DNA from: Christensenella sp. UBA5327
Lineage (GTDB): Bacteria > Bacillota > Clostridia > Christensenellales > Aristaeellaceae
Length of the DNA stretch: 48,955 bases
Assembly: GCA_002411105.1 (NCBI GenBank)
Contig: DHQX01000023.1
Coordinates: 1 to 48,955, forward strand
Direction: 5' to 3'
Shown: positions 32,530 through 41,231 of the stretch, piece after piece
Numbering within the stretch: position 1 is the stretch's first letter
How the letters are laid out: every line of letters begins with the position of its first letter
Translations under genes and position numbers: made by a program
The notes under the pieces: generated by a model
The model's input: only the letters and a program-made list of their open reading frames with translations
What the model was told of the DNA's origin: nothing
The model's database searches: none

Positions 32530-33934
32530 CAACAGCTATCAGGCGGTAATGGCAAGGAAAAATGCCATCATGAAATCCGCCGTGGGCCTGGACTACAGCC
32601 AGTTTGAAAGCGGGCGCATCGCCTTTGACTATGAGGCGATGATGGCGGCCCCCGGCCTTGACATTAAAAAAATCAGCGTCATCCAGCGGGAATACGGCGT
32701 GGGGAATACCCCCCTGCATGAGCTAAAGCACATCACCGCCCTCTCCCGCAAATACGCGAAGCCGGGCTTCGGCGCCAGAATCCTGCTGAAGGACGAGGCG
32801 GCCAACCCCTCCGGCTCCTTTAAGGCACGCCGGGCGGCGCTGTCGGTGCACATGGCAAAGGAAATGGGCTATCAGGGCGTGGTCACCGCCACCAGCGGCA
32901 ACTACGGCGCTGCTGTGGCCTCCTGCTGCGCCAAGGCGGGGCTTAAGTGCATCGTGGTGCAGGAATGCTTTGACAGCCGCGGCCTGGGCCAGCCCGAAAT
33001 TGTTGAGAAAGCCCGCAAGTGCGAGGCTTTTGGCGCAGAGGTGGTGCAGCTGACCGTGGGGCCCGAGCTGTTCTACACCTTCCTGCTATTGCTCGAAGAA
33101 ACCGGCTACTTCAACGCCTCCCTCTATACGCCCTACGCCATCTTAGGGGTGGAAACCCTGGGCTATGAATTGTCCTCGCAGTGCAAGGAGCGCTACGGCG
33201 CATGGCCTTCGGCGGTGGTGGCCACCAACGCCGGGGGCGGCAACCTCACCGGCACCGCCCGGGGCATGCAAAAAGCGGGCTGTGAAAGCCCGGTGATCGC
33301 CGCCAGCGTCAACCTCAAAGGCCTGCACATGGCAAGCGACCAGGCCTTCAACCGCAAATCCTTCACCACCGGGCATACCGGCTTTGGCATGCCCTATACC
33401 ACCTGGCCTGACCGCAGTGATGTGCCCAGGAGCGCTGCCAGGCCGCTTCGGTACATGTCCCGCTATGTCACCCTCACCCAGGGCGAGGTGTTTTACACCA
33501 CCGAGATGCTATCGGTGCTGGAGGGCATGGAGCGCGGGCCTGCTGGCAACACCAGCCTGGCCGCCGCCTTCTGCCTTGCCCAGGAGATGCCGGAGGACGC
33601 CCTCCTGGTGGTGCAGGAGACCGAATACACAGGTGCTGGCAAGCATCCCAATGCCCAGCTCTCCTTTGCCCGGGCCAATGGCGTGCGCATCATGAGCGGT
33701 AACCCCCGGGACGAGGTGCCCGGCGAGAGCATCATCCTGCCCCAAAACCCGGGGCAAATGGCCTGCCAGGAGGTGGACCTCAACCACCTGCGGAAAAGCC
33801 TGATCAGCAAAGCCATTGAGGGGGCAGCGCTGCCCCTTGGGGAGGACGACCTTCAGTTCTTAGCGGAGGAAACCCGCTCGGATGCCGCCTATGTAAAAGG
33901 CGTCATCAATCATATTCAGGAGGGATCATCATGA
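32522..33934 (+). CDS. ortB: 2-amino-4-oxopentanoate thiolase, beta subunit (PLP)
   Basis: The ATG at 32522 follows GGGGAGG. The 470-residue PLP fold type II protein has the cofactor Lys in NPSGSFKARRA, substrate/phosphate loops TSGNYGAAVAS and TNAGGGNLTGTA, and a threonine-synthase-like layout. It is the catalytic subunit of the thiolase that ends ornithine oxidation with acetyl-CoA and D-alanine. The longer frame upstream lies inside ortA. Its stop overlaps the oraS start (ATGA). Confidence 0.94.
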   Translation: MRDNSYQAVMARKNAIMKSAVGLDYSQFESGRIAFDYEAMMAAPGLDIKKISVIQREYGVGNTPLHELKHITALSRKYAKPGFGARILLKDEAANPSGSFKARRAALSVHMAKEMGYQGVVTATSGNYGAAVASCCAKAGLKCIVVQECFDSRGLGQPEIVEKARKCEAFGAEVVQLTVGPELFYTFLLLLEETGYFNASLYTPYAILGVETLGYELSSQCKERYGAWPSAVVATNAGGGNLTGTARGMQKAGCESPVIAASVNLKGLHMASDQAFNRKSFTTGHTGFGMPYTTWPDRSDVPRSAARPLRYMSRYVTLTQGEVFYTTEMLSVLEGMERGPAGNTSLAAAFCLAQEMPEDALLVVQETEYTGAGKHPNAQLSFARANGVRIMSGNPRDEVPGESIILPQNPGQMACQEVDLNHLRKSLISKAIEGAALPLGEDDLQFLAEETRSDAAYVKGVINHIQEGSS

Positions 33935-34299
33935 AACGGCAAGACGATTTCGCCAGCCGCCGGGAGCATTTGAAAGGCCTCAGCGATGAGGCGCTCCATG
34001 AGCGCTTCTGGGCGCTGGCAGGGGAGCTGACAAGCCCGCTGCTTGAAATGGGGCGCAAGTACACCAGCCCATCCATTGAGCGCAGCGTGCTGCTGCGCAT
34101 GGGCTTTTCCTCCACCGAGGCCAAGGCCCTGGTGGATGGCTGCCTGGAGCGGGAGCTGCTGGGCCACGGAGCAGGCCATGTGGTGTATAAAGCCAGCCAA
34201 CTTGGCGGCAAAAGCATCCGGGAAACCGGGCTTGCCCTCATTGAGGGGAAGGGCTGGGACGGCCTGGCCGAGCACTTTTCAAAGGAGGAATTGTCATGA
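33931..34299 (+). CDS. oraS: D-ornithine 4,5-aminomutase, S subunit
   Basis: This 122-residue subunit (RREHLKGLSDEALHERFWALAGELTSPLLEMGRKYTSPSIERSVLLRMGFSS, GHGAGHVVYKASQ) is close to the 121 residues known for the clostridial protein. It forms the heterotetramer with OraE that moves the amino group of D-ornithine from C5 to C4 using adenosylcobalamin and PLP. Four-base overlaps on both sides (ATGA) hold the subunits at equal synthesis. Confidence 0.94.
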   Translation: MKRQDDFASRREHLKGLSDEALHERFWALAGELTSPLLEMGRKYTSPSIERSVLLRMGFSSTEAKALVDGCLERELLGHGAGHVVYKASQLGGKSIRETGLALIEGKGWDGLAEHFSKEELS

Positions 34300-36512
34300 G
34301 CAACTACCGTTTAAACCCTGACAGCCCCCTTGATGTGCGGGAAGTGTTAAAGGACCTGGCCAGCTATCGCCCCCGCCGCCGGGGATGGACCTGGCGCAAG
34401 GAAGTGCCGGGGCTGAAGATGCACAGCTTCACCTTCAAGGATGCCGCGGAGCCCCTGAAGCGCTCCGTGCCTCTGCCCCCGGCCCATCACTTTGGGGGCA
34501 TCGACCCCCAGCCGGCGCCTGTCATCACCACGGAGATCGCCTCAGGACGATTTGAGGATGACATCCGGCGCATGCGCATGGCCGCCCACCACGGGGCTGA
34601 CCACATCATGGTCATCCGCACCGCCGGGCAAAGCCACTTTGACGGCCTCATCGAAGGCACCCCCCAGGGGGTGGGCGGCGTGCCCATCACCAGAAAACAG
34701 ATCCGCGCCCAGCGCAAGGCCCTTGACATGATCGAGGATGAAGTGGGCCGCCCCATCAACTACCACTCCTATGTGTCAGGCGTGGCGGGGCCTGAAATCG
34801 CGGTGCTGTTTGCCGAGGAAGGCGTCAACGGCGCCCACCAGGACCCCCAGTACAACGTGCTCTACCGCAACATCAACATGGTGCGCTCATTTGTTGACGC
34901 CTGCGAATCAAAAACCGTGATGGCCTGGGCGGGCATGGCCCAGATTGACGGCGCCCACAACGCCAACGCCACCGCCCGGGAAGCCTGGAAGGTGATGCCT
35001 GAACTCATGGTGCAGCACGCCATCAACGCGCAGTTCTCAGCCTCTTGCGGCATGGCAAAAGACCTGATCTGCCTGTCCACCGTGCCCCCCACAGCAACAC
35101 CTGCACCCTGCGTATACATGGACCTGCCCTACGCGGTGGCGCTGCGGGAGCTGTTCAAAGGTTACCGCATGCGGGCGCAGATGAACACCAAATACATCCA
35201 GTCATCCACCCGGGAAGCCACGGTGACCCATGTGCTCAACATGTTCATCTCAAAGCTCACCTCGGCGGATATCCAGTCCACCATCACGCCGGACGAGGGC
35301 CGCAATGTGCCCTGGCACATCTTCAACATCGAAGCCTGCGACACCGCCAAGCAAACCCTCATTGGCCTTGACGGGCTGATGGACATGGTGGAGCTGAAAA
35401 AAGACGGGCCCCTGCGGGAGGACGCCCGGGAATTAAAAGAGCGCGCCATCCTGTTTATGGAGGAGATGCTGGAAAAAGGCGGCTACTTCCAATCCGTGGA
35501 GGACGGCTTCTTTGTGGACTCGGGCAACTACCCCGAGCGCAACGGCGACGGCATTGCCAGGCAGCTTGCTGGCGGCATCGGCGCTGGCACCCTCATCCCC
35601 CGCAAAAAGGATTATCTGGCCCCTGTCACCGCCCACTACGGCTACAACAACGTGGCCCAGTATGGCTTGAAGGAGGGCGAAAACCCGGCCAGCCTCATTG
35701 GCGGCTGTACGCTGGAAAAACCCGAACTGATCCAGTACATTGACGAGCTGGACGAAACTGACAATGCCGCCACCCGCATGGCCGAAACCGAAGACCTGCG
35801 CCAGCCTGGGGCAAAATATGTGAAGCCCGAGATGGAGTGGCTGGGGGACGGCACGGTGATGCTCACCCTCTTCTTCCCCGTGGAGGCCAAGGTGGCCCAG
35901 GCAGCGGCGCTGGAAGCCGCCCGCCGCATGAACCTGGAGGAGGCGGAGGTGATCTCCGTTGAGGTGATGCACCCGGTTGACGGCACCCGCATCGAACTCA
36001 AGGGCAAGGTGCCCTTCAAGATCGCAGTGGACGAATTGGTGATCCCGCCGGAGCCTGATGTCTTAAGCGATGACGAGATCCGAGCCGCCATTGAGAAAAA
36101 GCCCATGAAGGTGGTCTGCGGCACGGTGGGCGAGGATGAGCACTCCGTGGGCCTGCGCGAAATCATCGACATCAAGCACGGCGGCATTGAGAAATACGGC
36201 ATCCAGGTGCACTACCTGGGCACTTCCGTTCCGCCAGAGAAGCTGGTGAACGCCGCCATTGAACTGGGCGCTGACGCCATGCTGGCCTCTGTCATCATCA
36301 GCCATGACAACATCCACTACAAAAACATCGCCCTGGTGGACCGCATCGCCCGGGAAATGGGCGTCAGGGACAAATTGATGTTCCTCTCCGGCGGCACCCA
36401 GGTGACCCCTGAACTGGCCCGCGAAGCCGGAGCCGATGAGGGCTTTGGCAGAGGATCAAAGGGCATGCACGTGGCAACCGCCCTGGTCAAACTGCGGGAC
36501 GCCAAAAAGTGA
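34296..36512 (+). CDS. oraE: D-ornithine 4,5-aminomutase, E subunit (B12/PLP)
   Basis: This 738-residue catalytic subunit has an N-terminal TIM-barrel region and a C-terminal Rossmann B12-binding domain. Cobalamin ligand His616 lies in EDEHSVG and Lys627, in IIDIKHGG, is eleven residues later. This is the same spacing as the cobalt-binding His618 and PLP-binding Lys629 described for the C. sticklandii enzyme, so both cofactor anchors are intact. It converts D-ornithine to (2R,4S)-2,4-diaminopentanoate. It is coupled to oraS (ATGA) and to the MutL-like gene (GTGA). Confidence 0.97.
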   Translation: MSNYRLNPDSPLDVREVLKDLASYRPRRRGWTWRKEVPGLKMHSFTFKDAAEPLKRSVPLPPAHHFGGIDPQPAPVITTEIASGRFEDDIRRMRMAAHHGADHIMVIRTAGQSHFDGLIEGTPQGVGGVPITRKQIRAQRKALDMIEDEVGRPINYHSYVSGVAGPEIAVLFAEEGVNGAHQDPQYNVLYRNINMVRSFVDACESKTVMAWAGMAQIDGAHNANATAREAWKVMPELMVQHAINAQFSASCGMAKDLICLSTVPPTATPAPCVYMDLPYAVALRELFKGYRMRAQMNTKYIQSSTREATVTHVLNMFISKLTSADIQSTITPDEGRNVPWHIFNIEACDTAKQTLIGLDGLMDMVELKKDGPLREDARELKERAILFMEEMLEKGGYFQSVEDGFFVDSGNYPERNGDGIARQLAGGIGAGTLIPRKKDYLAPVTAHYGYNNVAQYGLKEGENPASLIGGCTLEKPELIQYIDELDETDNAATRMAETEDLRQPGAKYVKPEMEWLGDGTVMLTLFFPVEAKVAQAAALEAARRMNLEEAEVISVEVMHPVDGTRIELKGKVPFKIAVDELVIPPEPDVLSDDEIRAAIEKKPMKVVCGTVGEDEHSVGLREIIDIKHGGIEKYGIQVHYLGTSVPPEKLVNAAIELGADAMLASVIISHDNIHYKNIALVDRIAREMGVRDKLMFLSGGTQVTPELAREAGADEGFGRGSKGMHVATALVKLRDAKK

Positions 36513-37894
36513 ACCCCGAACCCCTGAACATGATTGACGCGGTGGTGGCGGAGATTGGCTCCACCACCACGGTGGTCAGCGCTTTTCATCATCTGGACGC
36601 TGCCCCGGTCTTTTTAGGCCAGGGCATGGCCCCCACCACCGCCCAGGATGGGGATGTGCTGCCGGGGCTTGAAGGGGCGGTAGCCGACCTGAAAACCCGC
36701 CTGAACGCGCCAGAGCTTGGCTGGCGGGCCATGTACGCTGCCTCCAGCGCCGCCGGGGGCCTGTCCATGAGCGTTCATGGCCTGGTGTATGAGATGACCG
36801 CCCGGGCCGCCCAGATGGCGGCGCTTGGGGCCGGGGCCGTGGTGCGCAGCGTAACCGCCGGCAAAATGAGCCAGGATGACCTGGAGGATTTGCAGGCGCT
36901 GCGCCCGGGCATGATCCTGCTGGCTGGCGGCACTGACTTTGGTGACCGGGAAACCGTGCTCCACAACGCCCGGGCCATCGCCTCCCTGAAACTGGGCATC
37001 CCCGTGCTCTACGCCGGGAACATCCAGGCCCAGGAGGCGGTCAAACGGGTGTTTGACCGGGAGGGTCAGGCCATCACCCTGACGGAGAACGTCTACCCCC
37101 AGCTTGATGCGCTCAACATCGAGCCCGCCCGCCGGGAAATTCAAAACCTGTTTGAAACCCATATCATCAAAGCCCCGGGCATGGCCCGCATCAGGGAGAT
37201 GGTGGACGGCCCCATCCTGCCCACGCCGGGTGCTGTGATGGAGGCGCTGCGGCTGCTTCAGCCGGTGATTGGCGACTGCATGGCCCTTGATATCGGCGGG
37301 GCCACCACCGATGTGCACTCCGGTGCTGAAGGGGCAGAGGCCATATCCCTCATCCAGACCCAGCCGGAGCCCTTCTTCAAGCGCACCGTGGAGGGGGATT
37401 TGGGGCTATACCTCAATGCCCGCCACATGGCACAGCGCATGGGCATGGCCAATATCAATCAATTGCTGGGCCTGGACACAGAAAATGAGCTCGCCACCTG
37501 GCAGCCCATTCCCCAGACCGAAAACCAAATCAAATTAGCGGGCCTTCTGGCGCTTGAGGCCGGGCGCCTTGCGATCAGGCGGCATGCGGGCACCCTGCGC
37601 CAGGTGTATTTGCCGGAGGGCCGCAAAACCTATGCCACCGGCAAGGACTTAAGTGAGGTCACCACCCTCATTGCCACCGGCGGGGCGCTCACCCGCCTGC
37701 CTGGAAACATGAACATTCTGCGAAACCTGCGGGACATGAACACCGCTGGTGACATGCTGTTCCCTGCGCCTGGCAAGATGCGGGTGCTGGTGGATCAGGC
37801 TTACCTGATGGCCAGCCTGGGGGTGCTCAGCAGAACCCATCAGGCGGCAGCGCTTCGTCTGATGCAACAGAGCTTTAAGGAGGAGATGGCATGA
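36509..37894 (+). CDS. MutL/GlmL-like ASKHA-fold protein (OR-4) of ornithine aminomutase cluster
   Basis: This 461-residue protein belongs to the MutL (GlmL) family found beside B12-dependent glutamate and ornithine mutases. Nucleotide-binding motifs of the actin/Hsp70 fold are visible: VAEIGSTTTVVSAF near the N-terminus, MALDIGGATTDVHS (about 255-268) and LIATGGALTRL. By analogy to other ASKHA reactivases it is thought to reactivate or load the mutase; this is not proven for the ornithine system. The GTG start overlaps the oraE stop. An ATG at 36530 exists but has no better ribosome site. The gene equals or-4 of C. sticklandii in position. Confidence 0.88.
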   Translation: MNPEPLNMIDAVVAEIGSTTTVVSAFHHLDAAPVFLGQGMAPTTAQDGDVLPGLEGAVADLKTRLNAPELGWRAMYAASSAAGGLSMSVHGLVYEMTARAAQMAALGAGAVVRSVTAGKMSQDDLEDLQALRPGMILLAGGTDFGDRETVLHNARAIASLKLGIPVLYAGNIQAQEAVKRVFDREGQAITLTENVYPQLDALNIEPARREIQNLFETHIIKAPGMARIREMVDGPILPTPGAVMEALRLLQPVIGDCMALDIGGATTDVHSGAEGAEAISLIQTQPEPFFKRTVEGDLGLYLNARHMAQRMGMANINQLLGLDTENELATWQPIPQTENQIKLAGLLALEAGRLAIRRHAGTLRQVYLPEGRKTYATGKDLSEVTTLIATGGALTRLPGNMNILRNLRDMNTAGDMLFPAPGKMRVLVDQAYLMASLGVLSRTHQAAALRLMQQSFKEEMA

Positions 37895-38958
37895 AAGCCC
37901 CCACAATCAGCGCAAACCTGCGCAAAATCAAGGAAAACGCGGCTTATATTCTGAAGGCCTGCGATAAGCACGGCGTGACGCTGGCGGCGGTCACCAAGGT
38001 GGTGTGTGCCGATGTTTCGGTGGTGCAGGCGCTGGTGGAGGCGGGGGTGCCCATGCTGGCGGATGCCAGGGCCTTAAACCTGGCACGCCTGCCTGGGGGC
38101 ACGCCCAGGCTTAGCCTGAGGCTAAGTGACCCCCTGCTGGCCGAGGAAACAGTCAGGGAGGCGGACTATAGCCTGCAAAGCGGCATGGAGGCCACCCTGG
38201 CCCTGGGTCAAGCGGCAGAAAAACTGCAAAAGCGCCACCAGGTGATCCTGATGATTGACCTGGGCGACCTCAGGGAGGGGCTGTACCACCGGGATTTTGA
38301 CAGGATCCTGGCAACCGCCCAGGCGGTTAAACAGCAGCGCTTTTTGGAGCTGGCGGGCACGGGCACCAACCTCACCTGCTTTGGGGGCATCCTGCCGGAT
38401 GAACACAACATGGGGGTGCTGCTTGACATCACCAAGCGCCTCAGGGAGGCCCTTGACCTGCCCATCCCCCTGATTTCAGGCGGCAACTCCAGCTCCCTTC
38501 ATCTGCTGTTTGAGGGCAGGCTGCCCCAGGGCATCAACCACCTGCGCGTGGGTGAAGGCCTGCTGCTGGGCATGGACACCGCCGTGGGCAAGCCCTTTCC
38601 GCAGCTGCATCAGGATGCCTTTACGCTGCACGCCCGCCTCATCGAGGTGAAGGACAAACCCTCAAAGCCGGAGGGCCATTCCGGCCCCAACGCCTTTGGC
38701 GAGTATGTCACCTTCCCCGACCTGGGGCCCATGCGCCGGGGCATTTTGGCCATTGGCCGGCAGGATACCGACGCGGACGGCTTGACACCAAAGGATGAGC
38801 GCGTCAAAATAATCGGCGCCAGCTCCGATCATCTGATTGTGGACCTGACCGGGGCCCCGGAATACCAGGTGGGGGACCTGCTGGCTTTTACGCCTGATTA
38901 TGGCGCCCTGCTCAAGGCCTACACCAGCCCTTATGTGACAAAGGAGAACGCATCATGA
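37891..38958 (+). CDS. orr: Ornithine racemase (PLP, alanine racemase N-terminal fold)
   Basis: This 355-residue PLP enzyme has an N-terminal racemase barrel: the cofactor Lys36 in LAAVTKVVCA, MIDLGDLREGLY, and NLTCFGGILPDEHN with ISGGNSSSLHLL further on. It converts L-ornithine to D-ornithine, the substrate of OraSE. In C. sticklandii orr lies at the same place after or-4. It overlaps both neighbours by four bases. Other members of the family racemise alanine or other amino acids, so the assignment depends on context and the orr-type sequence. Confidence 0.93.
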   Translation: MKAPTISANLRKIKENAAYILKACDKHGVTLAAVTKVVCADVSVVQALVEAGVPMLADARALNLARLPGGTPRLSLRLSDPLLAEETVREADYSLQSGMEATLALGQAAEKLQKRHQVILMIDLGDLREGLYHRDFDRILATAQAVKQQRFLELAGTGTNLTCFGGILPDEHNMGVLLDITKRLREALDLPIPLISGGNSSSLHLLFEGRLPQGINHLRVGEGLLLGMDTAVGKPFPQLHQDAFTLHARLIEVKDKPSKPEGHSGPNAFGEYVTFPDLGPMRRGILAIGRQDTDADGLTPKDERVKIIGASSDHLIVDLTGAPEYQVGDLLAFTPDYGALLKAYTSPYVTKENAS

Positions 38959-39896
38959 AAACCATCGTGGTAGCCCTGGGTGGCAATGCCCTGCAAAGAA
39001 AAGGCGGCGAAGCCACCGCCCAGGAACAATTATCTGTGGTGCATGACACCGCAAAATCCCTGGTGGGCCTTGTCAAGGCCGGGTGGCAGCTGGTGATTGT
39101 CCATGGCAACGGCCCCCAGGTGGGCCGGATTCTGATGCAAAATGAGGCGGCCAGCCACCTGACCCCCGCCATGCCCTTTGATGTGTGTGGCGCCATGAGC
39201 CAGGGGATGATCGGCTACCACATCCAGCAGGCTTTGGGCGAGCTGCTGGCGGAGGAGGGCTTGCCCCAGCGTCCTGTCACCCTGGTCAGCCAGGTGGTGG
39301 TGGACCCGGGCGACCCGGCTTTCAAAAACCCCACCAAGCCCATCGGCCTGTTTTATCATCAGGATGAGGCAGGGCGCATTGCCCAGGAAAAGGGTTACAC
39401 CTTCAAGGAGGATGCCGGGCGCGGCTGGCGGCGGGTGGTGCCCTCCCCCATGCCGGTGGAGATTGTGGAATTAAACCAGGTGAAAACCCTGATGAACCAG
39501 GGATTTGTGCCCATCGCGGCGGGTGGGGGCGGCATCCCGGTGGCAAGGGATAGCGCTGGAAAACTGTACGGCGTTGACGCGGTGATTGACAAGGACCTGG
39601 CCGCCTGCCGCCTGGCGGATGACCTGAACGCTGACGCCCTCCTCATCCTCACCGAGGTGGAGCACGCCTGCCTCCACTATGGCAAGCCGGGTCAGCAAAC
39701 CCTGGGGCGGGTGAGCGCTGATGAATTGCAGGAATACTTGAACCAGGGGCATTTTGCCGCCGGTTCCATGGGCCCCAAGGCCGAGGCGGCGCTGCGCTTC
39801 GTATCGGGGCACAAAGGCCGCCTGGCCATCATCACCCGGCTGGACTTGGCCCTTGAGAGCCTGGAGGGGGCTCGAGGCACCCAGATCGTTGATTAA
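38955..39896 (+). CDS. arcC: Carbamate kinase
   Basis: This 313-residue amino acid kinase fold protein (VALGGNALQRKGGEAT, VIVHGNGPQVGRIL, AAGGGGIPV, GVDAVIDKDLAACRLADDLNADALLILTEVEHACLHYG) makes ATP, CO2 and ammonia from carbamoyl phosphate and ADP. It closes the arginine deiminase pathway but stands eight genes away from arcB, behind the whole ornithine set. It overlaps orr by four bases (ATGA), which ties both pathways into one transcript. Confidence 0.96.
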   Translation: MKTIVVALGGNALQRKGGEATAQEQLSVVHDTAKSLVGLVKAGWQLVIVHGNGPQVGRILMQNEAASHLTPAMPFDVCGAMSQGMIGYHIQQALGELLAEEGLPQRPVTLVSQVVVDPGDPAFKNPTKPIGLFYHQDEAGRIAQEKGYTFKEDAGRGWRRVVPSPMPVEIVELNQVKTLMNQGFVPIAAGGGGIPVARDSAGKLYGVDAVIDKDLAACRLADDLNADALLILTEVEHACLHYGKPGQQTLGRVSADELQEYLNQGHFAAGSMGPKAEAALRFVSGHKGRLAIITRLDLALESLEGARGTQIVD

Positions 39897-40974
39897 AACA
39901 AGAAAACTGGCGGCGCTCATCCTGCTGCTGCTGCTGGCCTGTGGCCTGGCCCGGGGGGAGAGCCTGATTGCCCTGCCGGGGCAGGCCGTTATCACCCGTC
40001 CGGGCAGCTACCGGCTACGGGGGCGCCTGTCCGGCGGGCAGGTGCTCATTGACGCGGGGAAGGAGGACGCAGTCACCCTGATTCTGGATGGGGTGGATGT
40101 GCGCTCCTCTGACTTCCCGGCCATTGAGGTGAGGCGAGCGGGGCAGGTGCGGATTGTTCTGGAAGAGGGCAGCCTGAACACCTTGCGCGTGGGGAAGGGG
40201 GCCAGAGCGGCTCTTTTGTCCAAAGCGGATCTGAAGGTTGAGGGCACAGGCACGCTTGATATTGAAGCCCTGGACGGACACGGCATCCAGGGCAAAAGGG
40301 ACTTGTCCATCATGGGCGGCAGCACCCGCATCCATGCAAAAAAGGATGGCATCAAAGCGGATGGGGCGCTGAGCATCCTGGGGGGAAGCCATGAGGTGGC
40401 AGACTGCCAGGAGGGCCTGGAAGGACACACGGTGCTCATTTCAGGCGGCGATATTCGCATCAACGCCCGGGATGACGGCATCAACGCCTCCAGCGCCCAA
40501 GAGGTTGACCTGCGGCAGCTGCCTGACCCCAGCGGGGAAAACCACTGGATTAAGGTCACCGGCGGGAGCCTTACCATCACCGCCCGGGGTGACGGCATGG
40601 ACGCCAACGGCGACCTGATAATTTCAGGCGGTGACATCCGCATCTCAAGCCCCGCCAGTGCCCGGGACGGCGCCCTGGACGCCCACAGGGACATCACCAT
40701 CTCCGGGGGCACGCTGATGGCCTTTGGCGCGGCGGGGGAGGCGGAAGCTCCCCGGGACGCGGGACAGAGCGCGTCCCTGATCCTGCTGAAGAAACAGGTG
40801 GCCGGTGGCCATGAGGTCATTCTCAAAAACCAGGCGGGGGAAAGTCTGATGTCCTTCACCCCTGCGCAGGGCTGGGACAGCGTGGCGCTCTCACACCCCC
40901 GCGTTCAACAAGGCGACCCATGTTCCCTATGGGCCGCCGGGGAAAAAGTGGCTGATTTCGTGATGGGAAGGTGA
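39889..40974 (+). CDS. Secreted carbohydrate-binding beta-helix protein, Cthe_2159-like
   Basis: The best start is the TTG at 39889, overlapping the arcC stop by eight bases; it places a signal peptide (KLAALILLLLLACGLARG) at the N-terminus of a 361-residue protein. The body has repeated strands ending in SGG/GG turns: DAVTLILDGVDV, GDIRINARDDGINAS, SLTITARGDGMDANGDLIISGGDIRIS, DGALDAHRDITISGGTLMAFG. This matches the Cthe_2159-type carbohydrate-binding domain (right-handed beta-helix, calcium and polygalacturonate binding in the characterised member). AC-GLARG could be read as a weak lipobox. The link to arginine metabolism is unclear; it may simply share the transcript. Confidence 0.8.
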   Translation: MIKTRKLAALILLLLLACGLARGESLIALPGQAVITRPGSYRLRGRLSGGQVLIDAGKEDAVTLILDGVDVRSSDFPAIEVRRAGQVRIVLEEGSLNTLRVGKGARAALLSKADLKVEGTGTLDIEALDGHGIQGKRDLSIMGGSTRIHAKKDGIKADGALSILGGSHEVADCQEGLEGHTVLISGGDIRINARDDGINASSAQEVDLRQLPDPSGENHWIKVTGGSLTITARGDGMDANGDLIISGGDIRISSPASARDGALDAHRDITISGGTLMAFGAAGEAEAPRDAGQSASLILLKKQVAGGHEVILKNQAGESLMSFTPAQGWDSVALSHPRVQQGDPCSLWAAGEKVADFVMGR

Positions 40975-40980
40975 GATCTC

Positions 40981-41214
40981 CTATCGATCCTTCACCTGGG
41001 TTTTCAGGACCTCGTAGCCCAGGGTGGTGATGCTCTTTTGGATATCCTCCACCGTTAGCTTGCTCTCGTCAAAGTCCACCTTTACCTTGCTGGCGTTGAA
41101 CAGCACGCTGAGGCTGTCCTTGTTGACGCCTGGCAGGCTGCCCACTGCTTTTTCAATCTTGGTGGCACAGGAGGGGCAGGTGAGGGTTTCCAGCTGTAAA
41201 GTCGCTTTTTTCAT
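40981..41214 (-). CDS. Heavy-metal-associated (HMA) domain protein, metallochaperone-like
   Basis: This 77-residue protein is a single ferredoxin-like HMA domain with the metal site TCPSCATKIEKA (Cys13-x-x-Cys16), GVNKDSLSVLFNASKVKVDFD and LGYEVLKTQ. Such domains deliver soft metal ions, usually copper, to P-type ATPases. It lies 17 bases after the ATPase gene, which itself has no N-terminal HMA domain, so the two look like a split ATPase/metal-binding pair. AGGAGAAAC precedes the ATG. It converges with the beta-helix gene with only six bases between and no visible terminator. Confidence 0.88.
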   Translation of the reverse strand: MKKATLQLETLTCPSCATKIEKAVGSLPGVNKDSLSVLFNASKVKVDFDESKLTVEDIQKSITTLGYEVLKTQVKDR

Positions 41215-41231
41215 GATGTTTCTCCTTTGAT

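Noticed and set aside
31089..32555. 488-codon open frame on the minus strand
   Set aside because: Antisense to ord, ortA and the ends of their neighbours; the plus-strand genes are unambiguous.
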